DNA of 36,511 bases, taken from Candidatus Blautia merdipullorum. Lineage in GTDB: Bacteria > Bacillota > Clostridia > Lachnospirales > Lachnospiraceae. Under the pieces are notes generated by a model. It was not told the DNA's origin, did no database searches, and worked only from the letters and a program-made list of their open reading frames with translations. Below are positions 17,672 to 26,429 of the stretch, one piece after another. The position numbers and the translations under genes are program-made. Position 1 is the first letter of the stretch. Each line of letters begins with the position of its first letter. Location: positions 1 through 36,511 of the forward strand of contig DWYL01000135.1 in assembly GCA_019118685.1 (NCBI GenBank), read 5' to 3'.

Positions 17672-17826
17672 AAAGGGGCTGTCGCATTTAATCAAAATCG
17701 AGAATATTTATACATTTTATTGCTCAGTCTGTGCCGCTTTGAGCCTATGGTCTCAAAGCTATGCTCGACAAATTCGCATAAAATGTATAAATATTCCTGA
17801 CATATGACTAATGCGACAGCCCCTTT
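17672..17826. repeat. Palindromic intergenic element E1 with conserved core
   Basis: Terminal inverted repeat AAAGGGGCTGTCGCAT (17672-17687) / ATGCGACAGCCCCTTT (17811-17826). Inner AT-rich stem AATATTTATACATTTTAT/ATAAAATGTATAAATATT. Core 17720-17778 TTGCTCAGTCTGTGCCGCTTTGAGCCTATGGTCTCAAAGCTATGCTCGACAAATTCGCA. Confidence 0.9.
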
Positions 17827-17835
17827 TTATATGAT

Positions 17836-18588
17836 TTATTGTTCAGAAAAAGAAGTTTCAGCAGCGCCTTCAGGTTTAGGGCGGGGATGATCCAGTTCAC
17901 CGGTGACATCCATATAAAAATGGGCGAAGGTGTTCTGGACATAAGGTTCCAGCCAGAGATAACCAATGTAGCATGTGAAAATACAGATGATCTCCAGGGG
18001 AATAAAGCTTAGATTGATATAGAAGTATCTGCCCTTGTTTCCCTTCATCAGACGGCAGCTTGTTTTCATTGCTTCTATAGCCCCCATCTCAGGATTATCC
18101 AGCAGCAGATAGTTGGACAGCCCGAAGAACAAAGACAAAAGAAGATTTACTAAAGACTGGATCAGAGCCGCCCCCAGACTGAAACCGAGAGACTCCAGTC
18201 CGTCGGTCCGGTAGCTTAAAATATTAAGAGGAAGGGACAAAACTACTTCCCCAAGGAGAAGGATCAGGTTTAAGGTCAGGAACCTGTCCGGCTGCATGGT
18301 AAAGGGCTGAACCAGATTTTTCAGATCATAGGGCTCTTTTCTGCTGAGGTTCAGGTGCATTTTCATATAACCTGCCTGCAGGACGGAAACAAAGAGCGAC
18401 ATAATATACAGCATGATCTGGCAGGTGATGATACTGAGCATACTGTAGGGGTTCAGCAGTGCGGTGATCACCATAGTCAATATAATAGAACAGATAAAAA
18501 TAAGGAGGCAGGCGCCGATCGGAAGCCCCCACTGCCTGATTAAGGTCTCTCTGGAGAGAGCTTTTAAATCTGATGATGAACGTTTCAT
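17836..18588 (-). CDS. DUF975-like integral membrane protein
   Basis: MKRSSSDLKALSRETLIRQWGLPIGACLLIFICSIILTMVITALL...GAIEAMKTSCRLMKGNKGRYFYINLSFIPLEIICIFTCYIGYLWLEPYVQNTFAHFYMD. Confidence 0.8.
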   Translation of the reverse strand: MKRSSSDLKALSRETLIRQWGLPIGACLLIFICSIILTMVITALLNPYSMLSIITCQIMLYIMSLFVSVLQAGYMKMHLNLSRKEPYDLKNLVQPFTMQPDRFLTLNLILLLGEVVLSLPLNILSYRTDGLESLGFSLGAALIQSLVNLLLSLFFGLSNYLLLDNPEMGAIEAMKTSCRLMKGNKGRYFYINLSFIPLEIICIFTCYIGYLWLEPYVQNTFAHFYMDVTGELDHPRPKPEGAAETSFSEQ

Positions 18589-18659
18589 AAAGATGTCTCC
18601 AATCTGAAAAGAATGTATACCGGAAAATCCGGCGGTGTTTTTCTTAAGGAATGTAAATA

Positions 18660-18688
18660 TTTACTTTCCAATAGTTCCGTTGTATAAT
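18660..18688 (+). promoter_or_regulatory. Promoter of the DUF2752-like gene
   Basis: TTTACT (18660-18665), 17-nt spacer, TATAAT (18683-18688). The perfect palindrome GTAAATATTTAC (18653-18664) overlaps the -35. Confidence 0.6.
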
Positions 18689-18724
18689 TTTCTATAAATT
18701 TTCGTGACAAGAGAGGCGAAAAAA

Positions 18725-19150
18725 ATGGGACAGCCCAAAAATCCACATCTGGAAAAAGGAATTTATCTTTGCGGACTGATCTTCCTGGGACTGGTGATGT
18801 TCTGGGCGGCAGCAGAATATTTTCTGAAACTGGAATTTAACCGCCCTCCCTGTTTGTTTCACCGTCTGACCGGTCTGTACTGTCCGGGCTGCGGAGGCAC
18901 AAGAGCAGTCAGACTTCTTCTCACAGGGCATATATGGAAATCTTTTTTACACCATCCGGGAGTCCTTTTTGCAGCGGCTTTGTATCTGTGGTTTATGGTT
19001 TCACAAACCATAGAACGTCTTTCAAAAGGAAAACTGGAAGTGGGACTTCCTTATTCGGATAGATTTCTTTATTGGGAAATAGTGGTTATCCTCATCCAAT
19101 GCCTTATAAAAAATCTTGTCAAAATCTTTTGGGGGATCGGGATTCTGTGA
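18725..19150 (+). CDS. DUF2752-like membrane protein
   Basis: LFHRLTGLYCPGCGGTRAVRLLLTGHIWKSFLHHPGVLFAAALYLWFMV: the CPGCGGTRA motif is characteristic. Confidence 0.88.
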   Translation: MGQPKNPHLEKGIYLCGLIFLGLVMFWAAAEYFLKLEFNRPPCLFHRLTGLYCPGCGGTRAVRLLLTGHIWKSFLHHPGVLFAAALYLWFMVSQTIERLSKGKLEVGLPYSDRFLYWEIVVILIQCLIKNLVKIFWGIGIL

Positions 19151-19153
19151 CCT

Positions 19154-19780
19154 TTAAATATAATTGTTTCCCGCTCCGGGATCTGTCTCCTCATAGTCTC
19201 CGGAGAAGCCTCCGTCATCTGGATAAGAATAACCGGGATACCCCTCTCCTCCGTTAAAATAATCATAATAATCATTGAAAAAGTCTTCATAAGCCTCTTC
19301 CCCGCCGTTGTAGTCAGGAAGGCCGGATGAGGAAGAGCCTGAATCAAACTGGGAGAATCCATCGGCATATTTCTGGATAAATTCATAAATATCCTGTTCA
19401 GTGAGAGTATCTGATGTGATCAGATCCATATAATCCCGGATCATACTCTGCCCTGTTGGGGAAGCAAGCACCCAGACAGAGACCGCAACTACGATTGCGG
19501 TAAGAACAGCAAGGAGGGCAGCGGAAATTCCCATTCCTGCTTTCGCTGTCCCGGGACGGGAAAATTTCCCTTTAGAAAGACAGGAAAAAAGGATTCCAAG
19601 TCCTGCAAGGGGAATGGATATAAAGGGAAAACAGCATAAAGATACCAGCGCCAGAATTCCCATAACAAGAGAAGCTGTAGCAAAGCCTTCATTTCCGTTA
19701 TAATACTGGGGCGGAGGGGCTGGCACAGGATCTTCCGGGTTATATGGCTGATAATAATTGCCTTCTGTTGGATTGTCCAT
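19154..19780 (-). CDS. DUF4190-like membrane protein with a Gly/Tyr/Asp-rich C-terminal tail
   Basis: Pro/Tyr-rich N-terminus, then GFATASLVMGILALVSLCCFPFISIPLAGLGILFSCLSKGKFSRPGTAKAGMGISAALLAVLTAIVVAVSVWVL (DUF4190-type double TM). Confidence 0.8.
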   Translation of the reverse strand: MDNPTEGNYYQPYNPEDPVPAPPPQYYNGNEGFATASLVMGILALVSLCCFPFISIPLAGLGILFSCLSKGKFSRPGTAKAGMGISAALLAVLTAIVVAVSVWVLASPTGQSMIRDYMDLITSDTLTEQDIYEFIQKYADGFSQFDSGSSSSGLPDYNGGEEAYEDFFNDYYDYFNGGEGYPGYSYPDDGGFSGDYEETDPGAGNNYI

Positions 19781-19954
19781 AAGTAAGAACCTCATTTCTG
19801 TAGTGTTTTCCCTATTTTAGCATGTATGGGCGAAGGGGGCAAGTCATTGAAGGAAGAATTGAAAATACTGGAAGGCCTCCTTGATTTTTAAGAAAATACA
19901 TGATAGAGTTTTATGGGCTGAAGAATTATAAATATAGGAAGGAACAATAATTAT

Positions 19955-22108
19955 ATGGATATTATTCAGAAAATCACCCAGGAATTAAAAGTAGAAAAAT
20001 GGCAGGTAGAAGCTGCCGTCAAATTAATAGACGAGGGAAATACCATTCCTTTTATTTCCAGATACCGTAAGGAAGCCACCGGAGCTTTAAATGATGAACA
20101 GCTCCGGAATCTTTTTGAGAGACTGAACTATCTGCGAAATCTGGAAGATAAGAAAAATCAGGTCCTTTCCAGCATTGAAGAACAGGGAAAACTGACAGAA
20201 GAGCTGAAAAAACAGATTCTGGAGGCAGAGACCTTGGTGGTAGTAGAAGATCTTTACCGCCCCTATCGCCCGAAGAGAAGGACAAGAGCAACGATCGCCA
20301 AGGAGAAAGGCCTGGAGCCTCTGGCGAATATTCTGCTTTTACAGATGACGGAAAAAAGTCTGGAAGAGGAGGCTGCGGCTTTTGTCTCTCAGGAGAAAGA
20401 GGTGAACACTCCCCAGGAGGCTCTGGCAGGGGCTATGGATATTGTGGCAGAAAGTATTTCAGATGAAGCGGACTATCGTATTCGTATCCGAAAGATGACT
20501 ATGAAATCCGGGCTTCTTGTATCTGCCGCAAAAAAACCGGAGGAATCTACAGTATACGACATGTACTATGATTATGTGGAGCCGGTTTCTAAAGTGGCAG
20601 GCCATAGGATTCTGGCCATTAACCGGGGAGAAAAGGAAAAAATCCTGACTGTAAAGATCCAGGCTCCGGAGGAAGATATTCTTCGTTATCTGGAAAAGCA
20701 GGTGATCAAAAGGGATAACCCTAATACCACCGGAACTTTAAAAGCAGCGGTGGAGGACAGCTACCGCCGCCTGATCGCTCCGGCTATCGAACGAGAGATC
20801 CGCAGTGATCTGACGGAAAAAGCAGAGGACGGGGCGATTAAGGTATTTAAGAAAAATCTGGAACAGCTTCTTATGCAGCCGCCTATTGAAGGACAGGTGG
20901 TCCTGGGCTGGGATCCTGCCTTCCGTACCGGATGTAAACTGGCCGTGGTGGATCCTACAGGAAAGGTTCTGGATACCACTGTTATCTATCCCACAGCGCC
21001 GACTACTTCGGCTAAGATCGCAGCGGCAAAAGAGACCCTGAAAAAGCTGATCAAAAAATACCACGTTACTTTGTTCTCTGTAGGAAACGGAACAGCCAGC
21101 AGAGAATCAGAGCAGATCATTGTAGAACTTTTGAAGGAGATTCCGGAGAAGGTCCAGTATGTGATCACAAACGAGGCAGGAGCTTCCGTGTATTCTGCCA
21201 GCAAGCTGGCTACAGAAGAGTTCCCTAACTTTGATGTGGGGCAGAGAAGTGCGGCTTCCATTGCCAGGAGACTTCAGGATCCTTTGGCGGAGCTGGTAAA
21301 GATCGATCCAAAGTCCATTGGAGTAGGCCAGTATCAGCATGACATGAATCAGAAGAAACTGGGCGAGGCTCTTTCCGGAGTGGTGGAAGACTGCGTAAAC
21401 CGGGTAGGAGTGGATCTGAACACTGCCTCGGTTTCCCTTCTGGAGTATGTGTCCGGTATTTCTAAAGCCATTGCTAAAAATATTGTGACCTACAGAGAAG
21501 AAAACGGACGTTTTGAGGACAGAAAAGAACTTCTGAAAGTGGCTAAACTGGGACCGAAAGCTTTTGAGCAGTGCGCCGGTTTCCTTCGTATCCGGGGAGG
21601 AAAGAATCCTCTGGACGGTACCAGCGTACATCCGGAGTCCTATGAAGCTGCAGAAAAATTTCTGTCCCAGATGGGAATGAAACCGGAAGATATTTTTAAC
21701 GGAACAGGAGTATATTATGTAAAAGATTACGGTCAGATGGCTAAGAAGCTGGGAATCGGCGAGATGACACTCCGGGATATTGTGAAAGAGCTGACAAAGC
21801 CTGGAAGAGACCCAAGAGAAGAAATGCCAAGACCGATTCTTCGTACGGATGTTCTGGAAATGAAAGATCTGAAAGAGGGAATGATTCTTAAAGGGACCGT
21901 GCGGAATGTGATTGATTTTGGAGCCTTTGTGGATATCGGAGTTCACCAGGATGGACTGGTGCATATTTCTCAGATGACAGACCGGTATATTAAGCACCCT
22001 TTAGAGGCAGTCAGTGTAGGAGACATTGTAGAGGTTAAAGTGCTAGGGGTAGATATGAAGAAAAAGAGAATCTCTCTCACCATGAAGGGAATCCATGAAA
22101 GAGGATAA
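19955..22108 (+). CDS. tex: Tex-like RNA-binding transcriptional accessory protein (S1 domain)
   Basis: IIQKITQELKVEKWQVEAAVKLIDEGNTIPFISRYRKEATGALND...GWDPAFRTGCKLAVVD...SIARRLQDPLAELVKIDPKSIGVGQYQHDMNQKKL...LKGTVRNVIDFGAFVDIGVHQDGLVHISQM. Confidence 0.97.
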   Translation: MDIIQKITQELKVEKWQVEAAVKLIDEGNTIPFISRYRKEATGALNDEQLRNLFERLNYLRNLEDKKNQVLSSIEEQGKLTEELKKQILEAETLVVVEDLYRPYRPKRRTRATIAKEKGLEPLANILLLQMTEKSLEEEAAAFVSQEKEVNTPQEALAGAMDIVAESISDEADYRIRIRKMTMKSGLLVSAAKKPEESTVYDMYYDYVEPVSKVAGHRILAINRGEKEKILTVKIQAPEEDILRYLEKQVIKRDNPNTTGTLKAAVEDSYRRLIAPAIEREIRSDLTEKAEDGAIKVFKKNLEQLLMQPPIEGQVVLGWDPAFRTGCKLAVVDPTGKVLDTTVIYPTAPTTSAKIAAAKETLKKLIKKYHVTLFSVGNGTASRESEQIIVELLKEIPEKVQYVITNEAGASVYSASKLATEEFPNFDVGQRSAASIARRLQDPLAELVKIDPKSIGVGQYQHDMNQKKLGEALSGVVEDCVNRVGVDLNTASVSLLEYVSGISKAIAKNIVTYREENGRFEDRKELLKVAKLGPKAFEQCAGFLRIRGGKNPLDGTSVHPESYEAAEKFLSQMGMKPEDIFNGTGVYYVKDYGQMAKKLGIGEMTLRDIVKELTKPGRDPREEMPRPILRTDVLEMKDLKEGMILKGTVRNVIDFGAFVDIGVHQDGLVHISQMTDRYIKHPLEAVSVGDIVEVKVLGVDMKKKRISLTMKGIHERG

Positions 22109-22170
22109 CGGCTTTATTCTGAGAGATTTCTATAGATAATTTACTTTAGAAGAGAAAGGAAGAGCTTAAA

Positions 22171-23979
22171 ATGAATGTAAATCAGGAAAGAATTGTAAAA
22201 CTGCAGCAGGAAATGAAGGCGGCAGGGATAGATCTGTACCTGGTGCCTACTGCAGATTTTCATCAGTCTGAGTATGTAGGAGATTACTTTAAGGCGAGAG
22301 CCTGGCTTTCAGGATTTACCGGTTCCGCAGGAACTTTGATCGTAACCCAAGATCAGGCCTGCCTTTGGACAGACGGCAGATATTTCATCCAGGCGGCAAA
22401 GCAGCTTTCCGATACCGGGGTGACTCTTATGAAAATGGGGGAAGAAGGAGTGCCTACAGTAGAAGAATTTATTGAGAAAAATCTTCCCCGAAAAGGCTGC
22501 CTGGGCTGCGATGGGAGAACAGTCAGCGTGGCGGAAGGAAAGAAATACGAAGAACTTTTAAATAAGAAGGAGGCCACTTTAAAGTGTCAGGATGACCTGG
22601 CAGGAAAGATATGGGCAGACCGCCCCCAGATGTCTAAGGAGCCGGTTTATCTTCTTGATGTGAAATATGCGGGAGAAACCCGGGAAGATAAGATTGCCAG
22701 AGTCCGTAAAGAGATGGAAAAGGCAGGGGCTCAGGTCCATGTCCTCTCCAGTCTGGATGATATTGTATGGCTGCTGAATATCAGGGGAAATGATATTGAG
22801 TACAATCCGGTAGTGCTTTCTTATGTAATACTGACCATGGATCAGCTTCATTTTTATGTACAGGAAGAGGCTGTGCCGGATCAGGTCAGAGAAGAACTGC
22901 AAAAAGCAGGAGTAGTGCTTCATCCATATTTTAAGGTTTATGAGGATGTGAAAAAACTGGATCCTGCTGATAAGGTAATGCTGGAAGAGCAATGTACAAA
23001 CTATACTCTTTATAAAAATATTCCGGAAGGCACAGAAGTTATTTTCCAGCCTAATCCTGCAGCCGTTTTCAAAGGAAATAAAAACCCTGTAGAAATGGAA
23101 AACCTGAAAATAGCCCATATAAAAGACGCCAGAGCTATGTGCAGGTTTATCTACTGGCTGAAAAAGAATGTGCCTGGCGGGGAGGTTACAGAATACAGTG
23201 CTTCAATGGAAAGCAGGAAATTCCGTATGGAAGATCCGGATTGCCTGGATCTCAGCTTTGAGACGATCTGTGCTTACGGCCCTAATGCGGCTATGTGCCA
23301 CTATGCGCCTACGGAAACAGACTTTGCAAAAGTAGAGCCGAGAGGATTTTTCCTTATTGATTCCGGCGGACAGTATTGGCAGGGAACTACAGATATCACC
23401 AGGACCATTGCAGTAGGGGAGCTGACCCGGGAGCAGAAAGAACACTTTACGCTTGTACTTCAGGGACATATCCGTCTGGCAATGGCAAAATTCCAACAGG
23501 GCTGCAGCGGAGCTAATCTGGATATTCTGGTAAGAGGTCCTCTTTGGGCCAGAGGCCTGGATTTTAACCATGGAACAGGTCACGGAGTAGGATATCTCCT
23601 TAATGTCCATGAAGGACCTCAGAATATTAACTGGAAAATTCGTGTAAACGGGAGCAGAAGAGGAAATGCGACTCCTTTGGAGGAGGGAATGCTTACTTCT
23701 GACGAACCGGGATTGTATCTGGAAGGTAAATACGGTATCCGTACAGAAAACTTGCTTCTCTGCAAAAAAGCGGAGAGAAATGAATATGGCCAGTTTATGG
23801 AATTTGAGACGGTTACCCTGGTACCTTATGAGAGAGAAGCAGTTCTTCCGGAAATGCTGACCAGGGAGGAACTGGAATGGCTGAACCGTTACCACAAAAA
23901 GGTGTATGAAACTATAGGACCTATGCTTACTGAAGAGGAAAGAAGATGGCTGAAAGAGGCTACTGCTGAAATTGGCTGA
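22171..23979 (+). CDS. Xaa-Pro aminopeptidase (M24B family)
   Basis: DLYLVPTADFHQSEYVGDYFKARAWLSGFTGSAGTLIVTQDQACLWTDGRYF...LIDSGGQYWQGTTDITRTIAVG...NHGTGHGVGYLLNVHEGPQNI...SDEPGLYLEGKYGIRTENL. Confidence 0.96.
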   Translation: MNVNQERIVKLQQEMKAAGIDLYLVPTADFHQSEYVGDYFKARAWLSGFTGSAGTLIVTQDQACLWTDGRYFIQAAKQLSDTGVTLMKMGEEGVPTVEEFIEKNLPRKGCLGCDGRTVSVAEGKKYEELLNKKEATLKCQDDLAGKIWADRPQMSKEPVYLLDVKYAGETREDKIARVRKEMEKAGAQVHVLSSLDDIVWLLNIRGNDIEYNPVVLSYVILTMDQLHFYVQEEAVPDQVREELQKAGVVLHPYFKVYEDVKKLDPADKVMLEEQCTNYTLYKNIPEGTEVIFQPNPAAVFKGNKNPVEMENLKIAHIKDARAMCRFIYWLKKNVPGGEVTEYSASMESRKFRMEDPDCLDLSFETICAYGPNAAMCHYAPTETDFAKVEPRGFFLIDSGGQYWQGTTDITRTIAVGELTREQKEHFTLVLQGHIRLAMAKFQQGCSGANLDILVRGPLWARGLDFNHGTGHGVGYLLNVHEGPQNINWKIRVNGSRRGNATPLEEGMLTSDEPGLYLEGKYGIRTENLLLCKKAERNEYGQFMEFETVTLVPYEREAVLPEMLTREELEWLNRYHKKVYETIGPMLTEEERRWLKEATAEIG

Positions 23980-24002
23980 AAGCAGACATGATAGAAACAG
24001 CA

Positions 24003-24067
24003 AAACGGAGCCGCCCGAAAATGAAAGAACAGGTGAAAACAGGACTGGGGCGGTTCTGTTTTTTTGA
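24003..24067 (+). terminator. Terminator after the aminopeptidase gene
   Basis: AACGGAGCCGCCC...GGGGCGGTTCTGTTTTTTT. Confidence 0.75.
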
Positions 24068-24112
24068 CTAAAAGCTGTGGGGATAAGTTCTTTTTTTTCA
24101 TATTTTTGTGCA

Positions 24113-24182
24113 TTGACAGTATGAGAACAGGGGCCTTATAATAGTATTAGTTCGGAAACGAACTATTTGGAAACCGAACTAA
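24113..24182 (+). promoter_or_regulatory. Promoter and MarR-type operator array for the marR-ABC operon
   Basis: TTGACA (24113-24118), 18-nt spacer, TATAAT (24137-24142). Then TAGTTCG-gaaa-CGAACTA (24148-24165) and a third half-site CCGAACTAA (24174-24182). Confidence 0.8.
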
Positions 24183-24199
24183 TTCAGTGAGGTGAGAGC

Positions 24200-24703
24200 A
24201 TGGAAAAAAAGGAGTTGATTCAGGGCAGCCCCAAAAAAGAAGAGGATGCGGGAAGAATCATCAATATCGTATCCCATCAACTGAAACGGACAATTTTTTT
24301 CTACACATGGAAGGACTGTGGGCTGACTACCATGCAGAACCGTGTTCTGCATTATATTCTCGCCAGATCCCTGGAAAATCCCGTATACCAGAAGGATATT
24401 GAGAAAGAATTTAAAGTCAGCAAGTCTACGGTAACAGAAATCCTCCAGCTTATGGAAAAGAATGGCTTCATTATCAGAAAGTCATCGAAACGTGACGGCA
24501 GGATGAAAAGAATCCTGCCTACAGAAAAGGCTATCACTATTCAAAAAGAAGTGATGGACAATATCAGGACCGTAGAGGAAAAGCTTCGGGCAGGAATAAG
24601 TGAAGAAGATTACAGAACCTGCCTCAGAGTCCTAAAAAAGATGTCCGAAAATTTAGCCAAAGAAGAAGATTATATGAAAGGAAGGGAAGAGATGTATGAA
24701 TAG
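24200..24703 (+). CDS. MarR family transcriptional regulator
   Basis: LTTMQNRVLHYILARSLENPVYQKDIEKEFKVSKSTVTEILQLMEKNGFIIRKSSKRDGRMKRILPTEKA: winged HTH; overlaps the downstream ABC gene by 8 nt. Confidence 0.93.
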   Translation: MEKKELIQGSPKKEEDAGRIINIVSHQLKRTIFFYTWKDCGLTTMQNRVLHYILARSLENPVYQKDIEKEFKVSKSTVTEILQLMEKNGFIIRKSSKRDGRMKRILPTEKAITIQKEVMDNIRTVEEKLRAGISEEDYRTCLRVLKKMSENLAKEEDYMKGREEMYE

Positions 24704-26429
24704 GAAACTGCTTCGATCTGTACGGGAATACAAAAAGGAATCTATTATGACACCGATTCTCGTAATCTTTGAAGTGTTTATGGAAGTGCTGATCCCGCTT
24801 CTGATGGCCCAGATTATCGACGTAGGAATCGCTAACGGAGATATGGGGTACATACTGCGTATAGGAGTGCTTCTGGTAGTCATGGCAATTGTGTCTCTGT
24901 TTTTTGGCGCTATGGCAGGAAGAACGGGAGCAATCGCATCTTCAGGTTATGCCAAAAATCTGAGGCATGATATATTTTATAAAATACAGGAATTTTCATT
25001 TAAGAATATTGATCATTTTTCAACATCCAGTCTGGTGACTAGGCTGACCACAGATATCACTAACATTCAGATGGCATACATGATGACTATCCGTATGCTG
25101 GTAAGAGCGCCGATCATGATCGTGCTGTCTCTTATCATGACCCTGACGATCAATGCAGATATTGCCCTGATGTTGCTGATTACAGTACCGATCCTGGGGG
25201 GAGCGCTGATCTTTATCGCGAAGAAAGCCCATCCTCACTTTATCCAGGTATTTGATGAATATGATGTGCTGAATAATACCGTACAGGAGAACGTGAATGC
25301 AGCCAGAGTGGTAAAGGCATATGTAAGGGCTGAATATGAAAATCAGAAATTTCATAAGATTTCAGGAATCGTCTATAAACTGTTTACCACCGCTGAGAAG
25401 ATCGTAGCCTGGAACAATCCGGTGATGATGTTTACTATGTATCTGGTAGTTCTTTGCATGGTTTATATCGGCGGCCAGAGTATTGTTTTCGGAACTATGG
25501 AGACCGGCGAGCTTACCAGCGTGATCGTTTATGCGATCCAGATCCTCAGTTCTCTGATGATCGTTTCCTTTGTTTTTGTACTGATCATGATCGCTCAGGC
25601 GTCTACAGACCGTATTACAGAGGTTATGGATGAAGTGCCGGAAATGTCTGACAAAGAGGACGCAAAGACAGAAGTGAAGAACGGTGACATTGATTTTGAA
25701 AACGTAGATTTCAGCTATGCCGGAGAGGGCGGAAATCTTTCTTTGAAAAATGTTAATCTTCATATTAAATCAGGACAGATGATCGGTGTGATCGGCGGCA
25801 CCGGAAGCGCAAAGTCTACCTTGGTACAGCTGATTCCCAGACTTTATGACGTAACGAAAGGTACTGTAAAAGTAGGAGATGTGGATGTACGGGATTACAA
25901 ACTGGAATCTCTCCGCGATCAGGTTTCTGTGGTACTCCAGAAAAATGTGCTGTTTACAGGATCGATTTACGACAACATCCGCTGGGGCGATGAGAACGCC
26001 ACAGATGAGGAAGTCCAAAGAGTCTGTAAGCTGGCTCAGGCTGACAGCTTTATCCAGGAATTCCCGGATAAGTATGACACCATGATCGTGGAAGGGGGAA
26101 ATAACGTTTCCGGCGGTCAGAAACAGAGACTTTGTATTGCAAGAGCTCTGCTGAAAAAACCCAAGGTACTGATCCTGGACGATTCTACCAGTGCGGTAGA
26201 TACCAAGACAGACGCTATGATCCGTAAAGCCTTCAGAGAAGAGATACCGGATACTACCAAGATCATCATTGCACAGAGGATCTCTTCTGTAGAAGATGCG
26301 GATATGATCATTGTTATGGAAAATGGTGAGATCAACGGCGTAGGAACTTCAGAAGAACTGCTGAAGAACAACGCTATTTATCGTGAAATCTATGAATCAC
26401 AGATTAAAGGAGGTGGAGAGGATGAGTAA
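24696..26429 (+). CDS. ABC exporter half-transporter (TMD-NBD), degenerate nucleotide-binding site subunit
   Basis: TMD plus NBD: GGTGSAKSTL (Walker A), VSGGQKQR, LILDDSTSAVDT (D in place of the catalytic E), IIIAQRISS (Q in place of the switch H). Confidence 0.95.
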   Translation: MNRKLLRSVREYKKESIMTPILVIFEVFMEVLIPLLMAQIIDVGIANGDMGYILRIGVLLVVMAIVSLFFGAMAGRTGAIASSGYAKNLRHDIFYKIQEFSFKNIDHFSTSSLVTRLTTDITNIQMAYMMTIRMLVRAPIMIVLSLIMTLTINADIALMLLITVPILGGALIFIAKKAHPHFIQVFDEYDVLNNTVQENVNAARVVKAYVRAEYENQKFHKISGIVYKLFTTAEKIVAWNNPVMMFTMYLVVLCMVYIGGQSIVFGTMETGELTSVIVYAIQILSSLMIVSFVFVLIMIAQASTDRITEVMDEVPEMSDKEDAKTEVKNGDIDFENVDFSYAGEGGNLSLKNVNLHIKSGQMIGVIGGTGSAKSTLVQLIPRLYDVTKGTVKVGDVDVRDYKLESLRDQVSVVLQKNVLFTGSIYDNIRWGDENATDEEVQRVCKLAQADSFIQEFPDKYDTMIVEGGNNVSGGQKQRLCIARALLKKPKVLILDDSTSAVDTKTDAMIRKAFREEIPDTTKIIIAQRISSVEDADMIIVMENGEINGVGTSEELLKNNAIYREIYESQIKGGGEDE

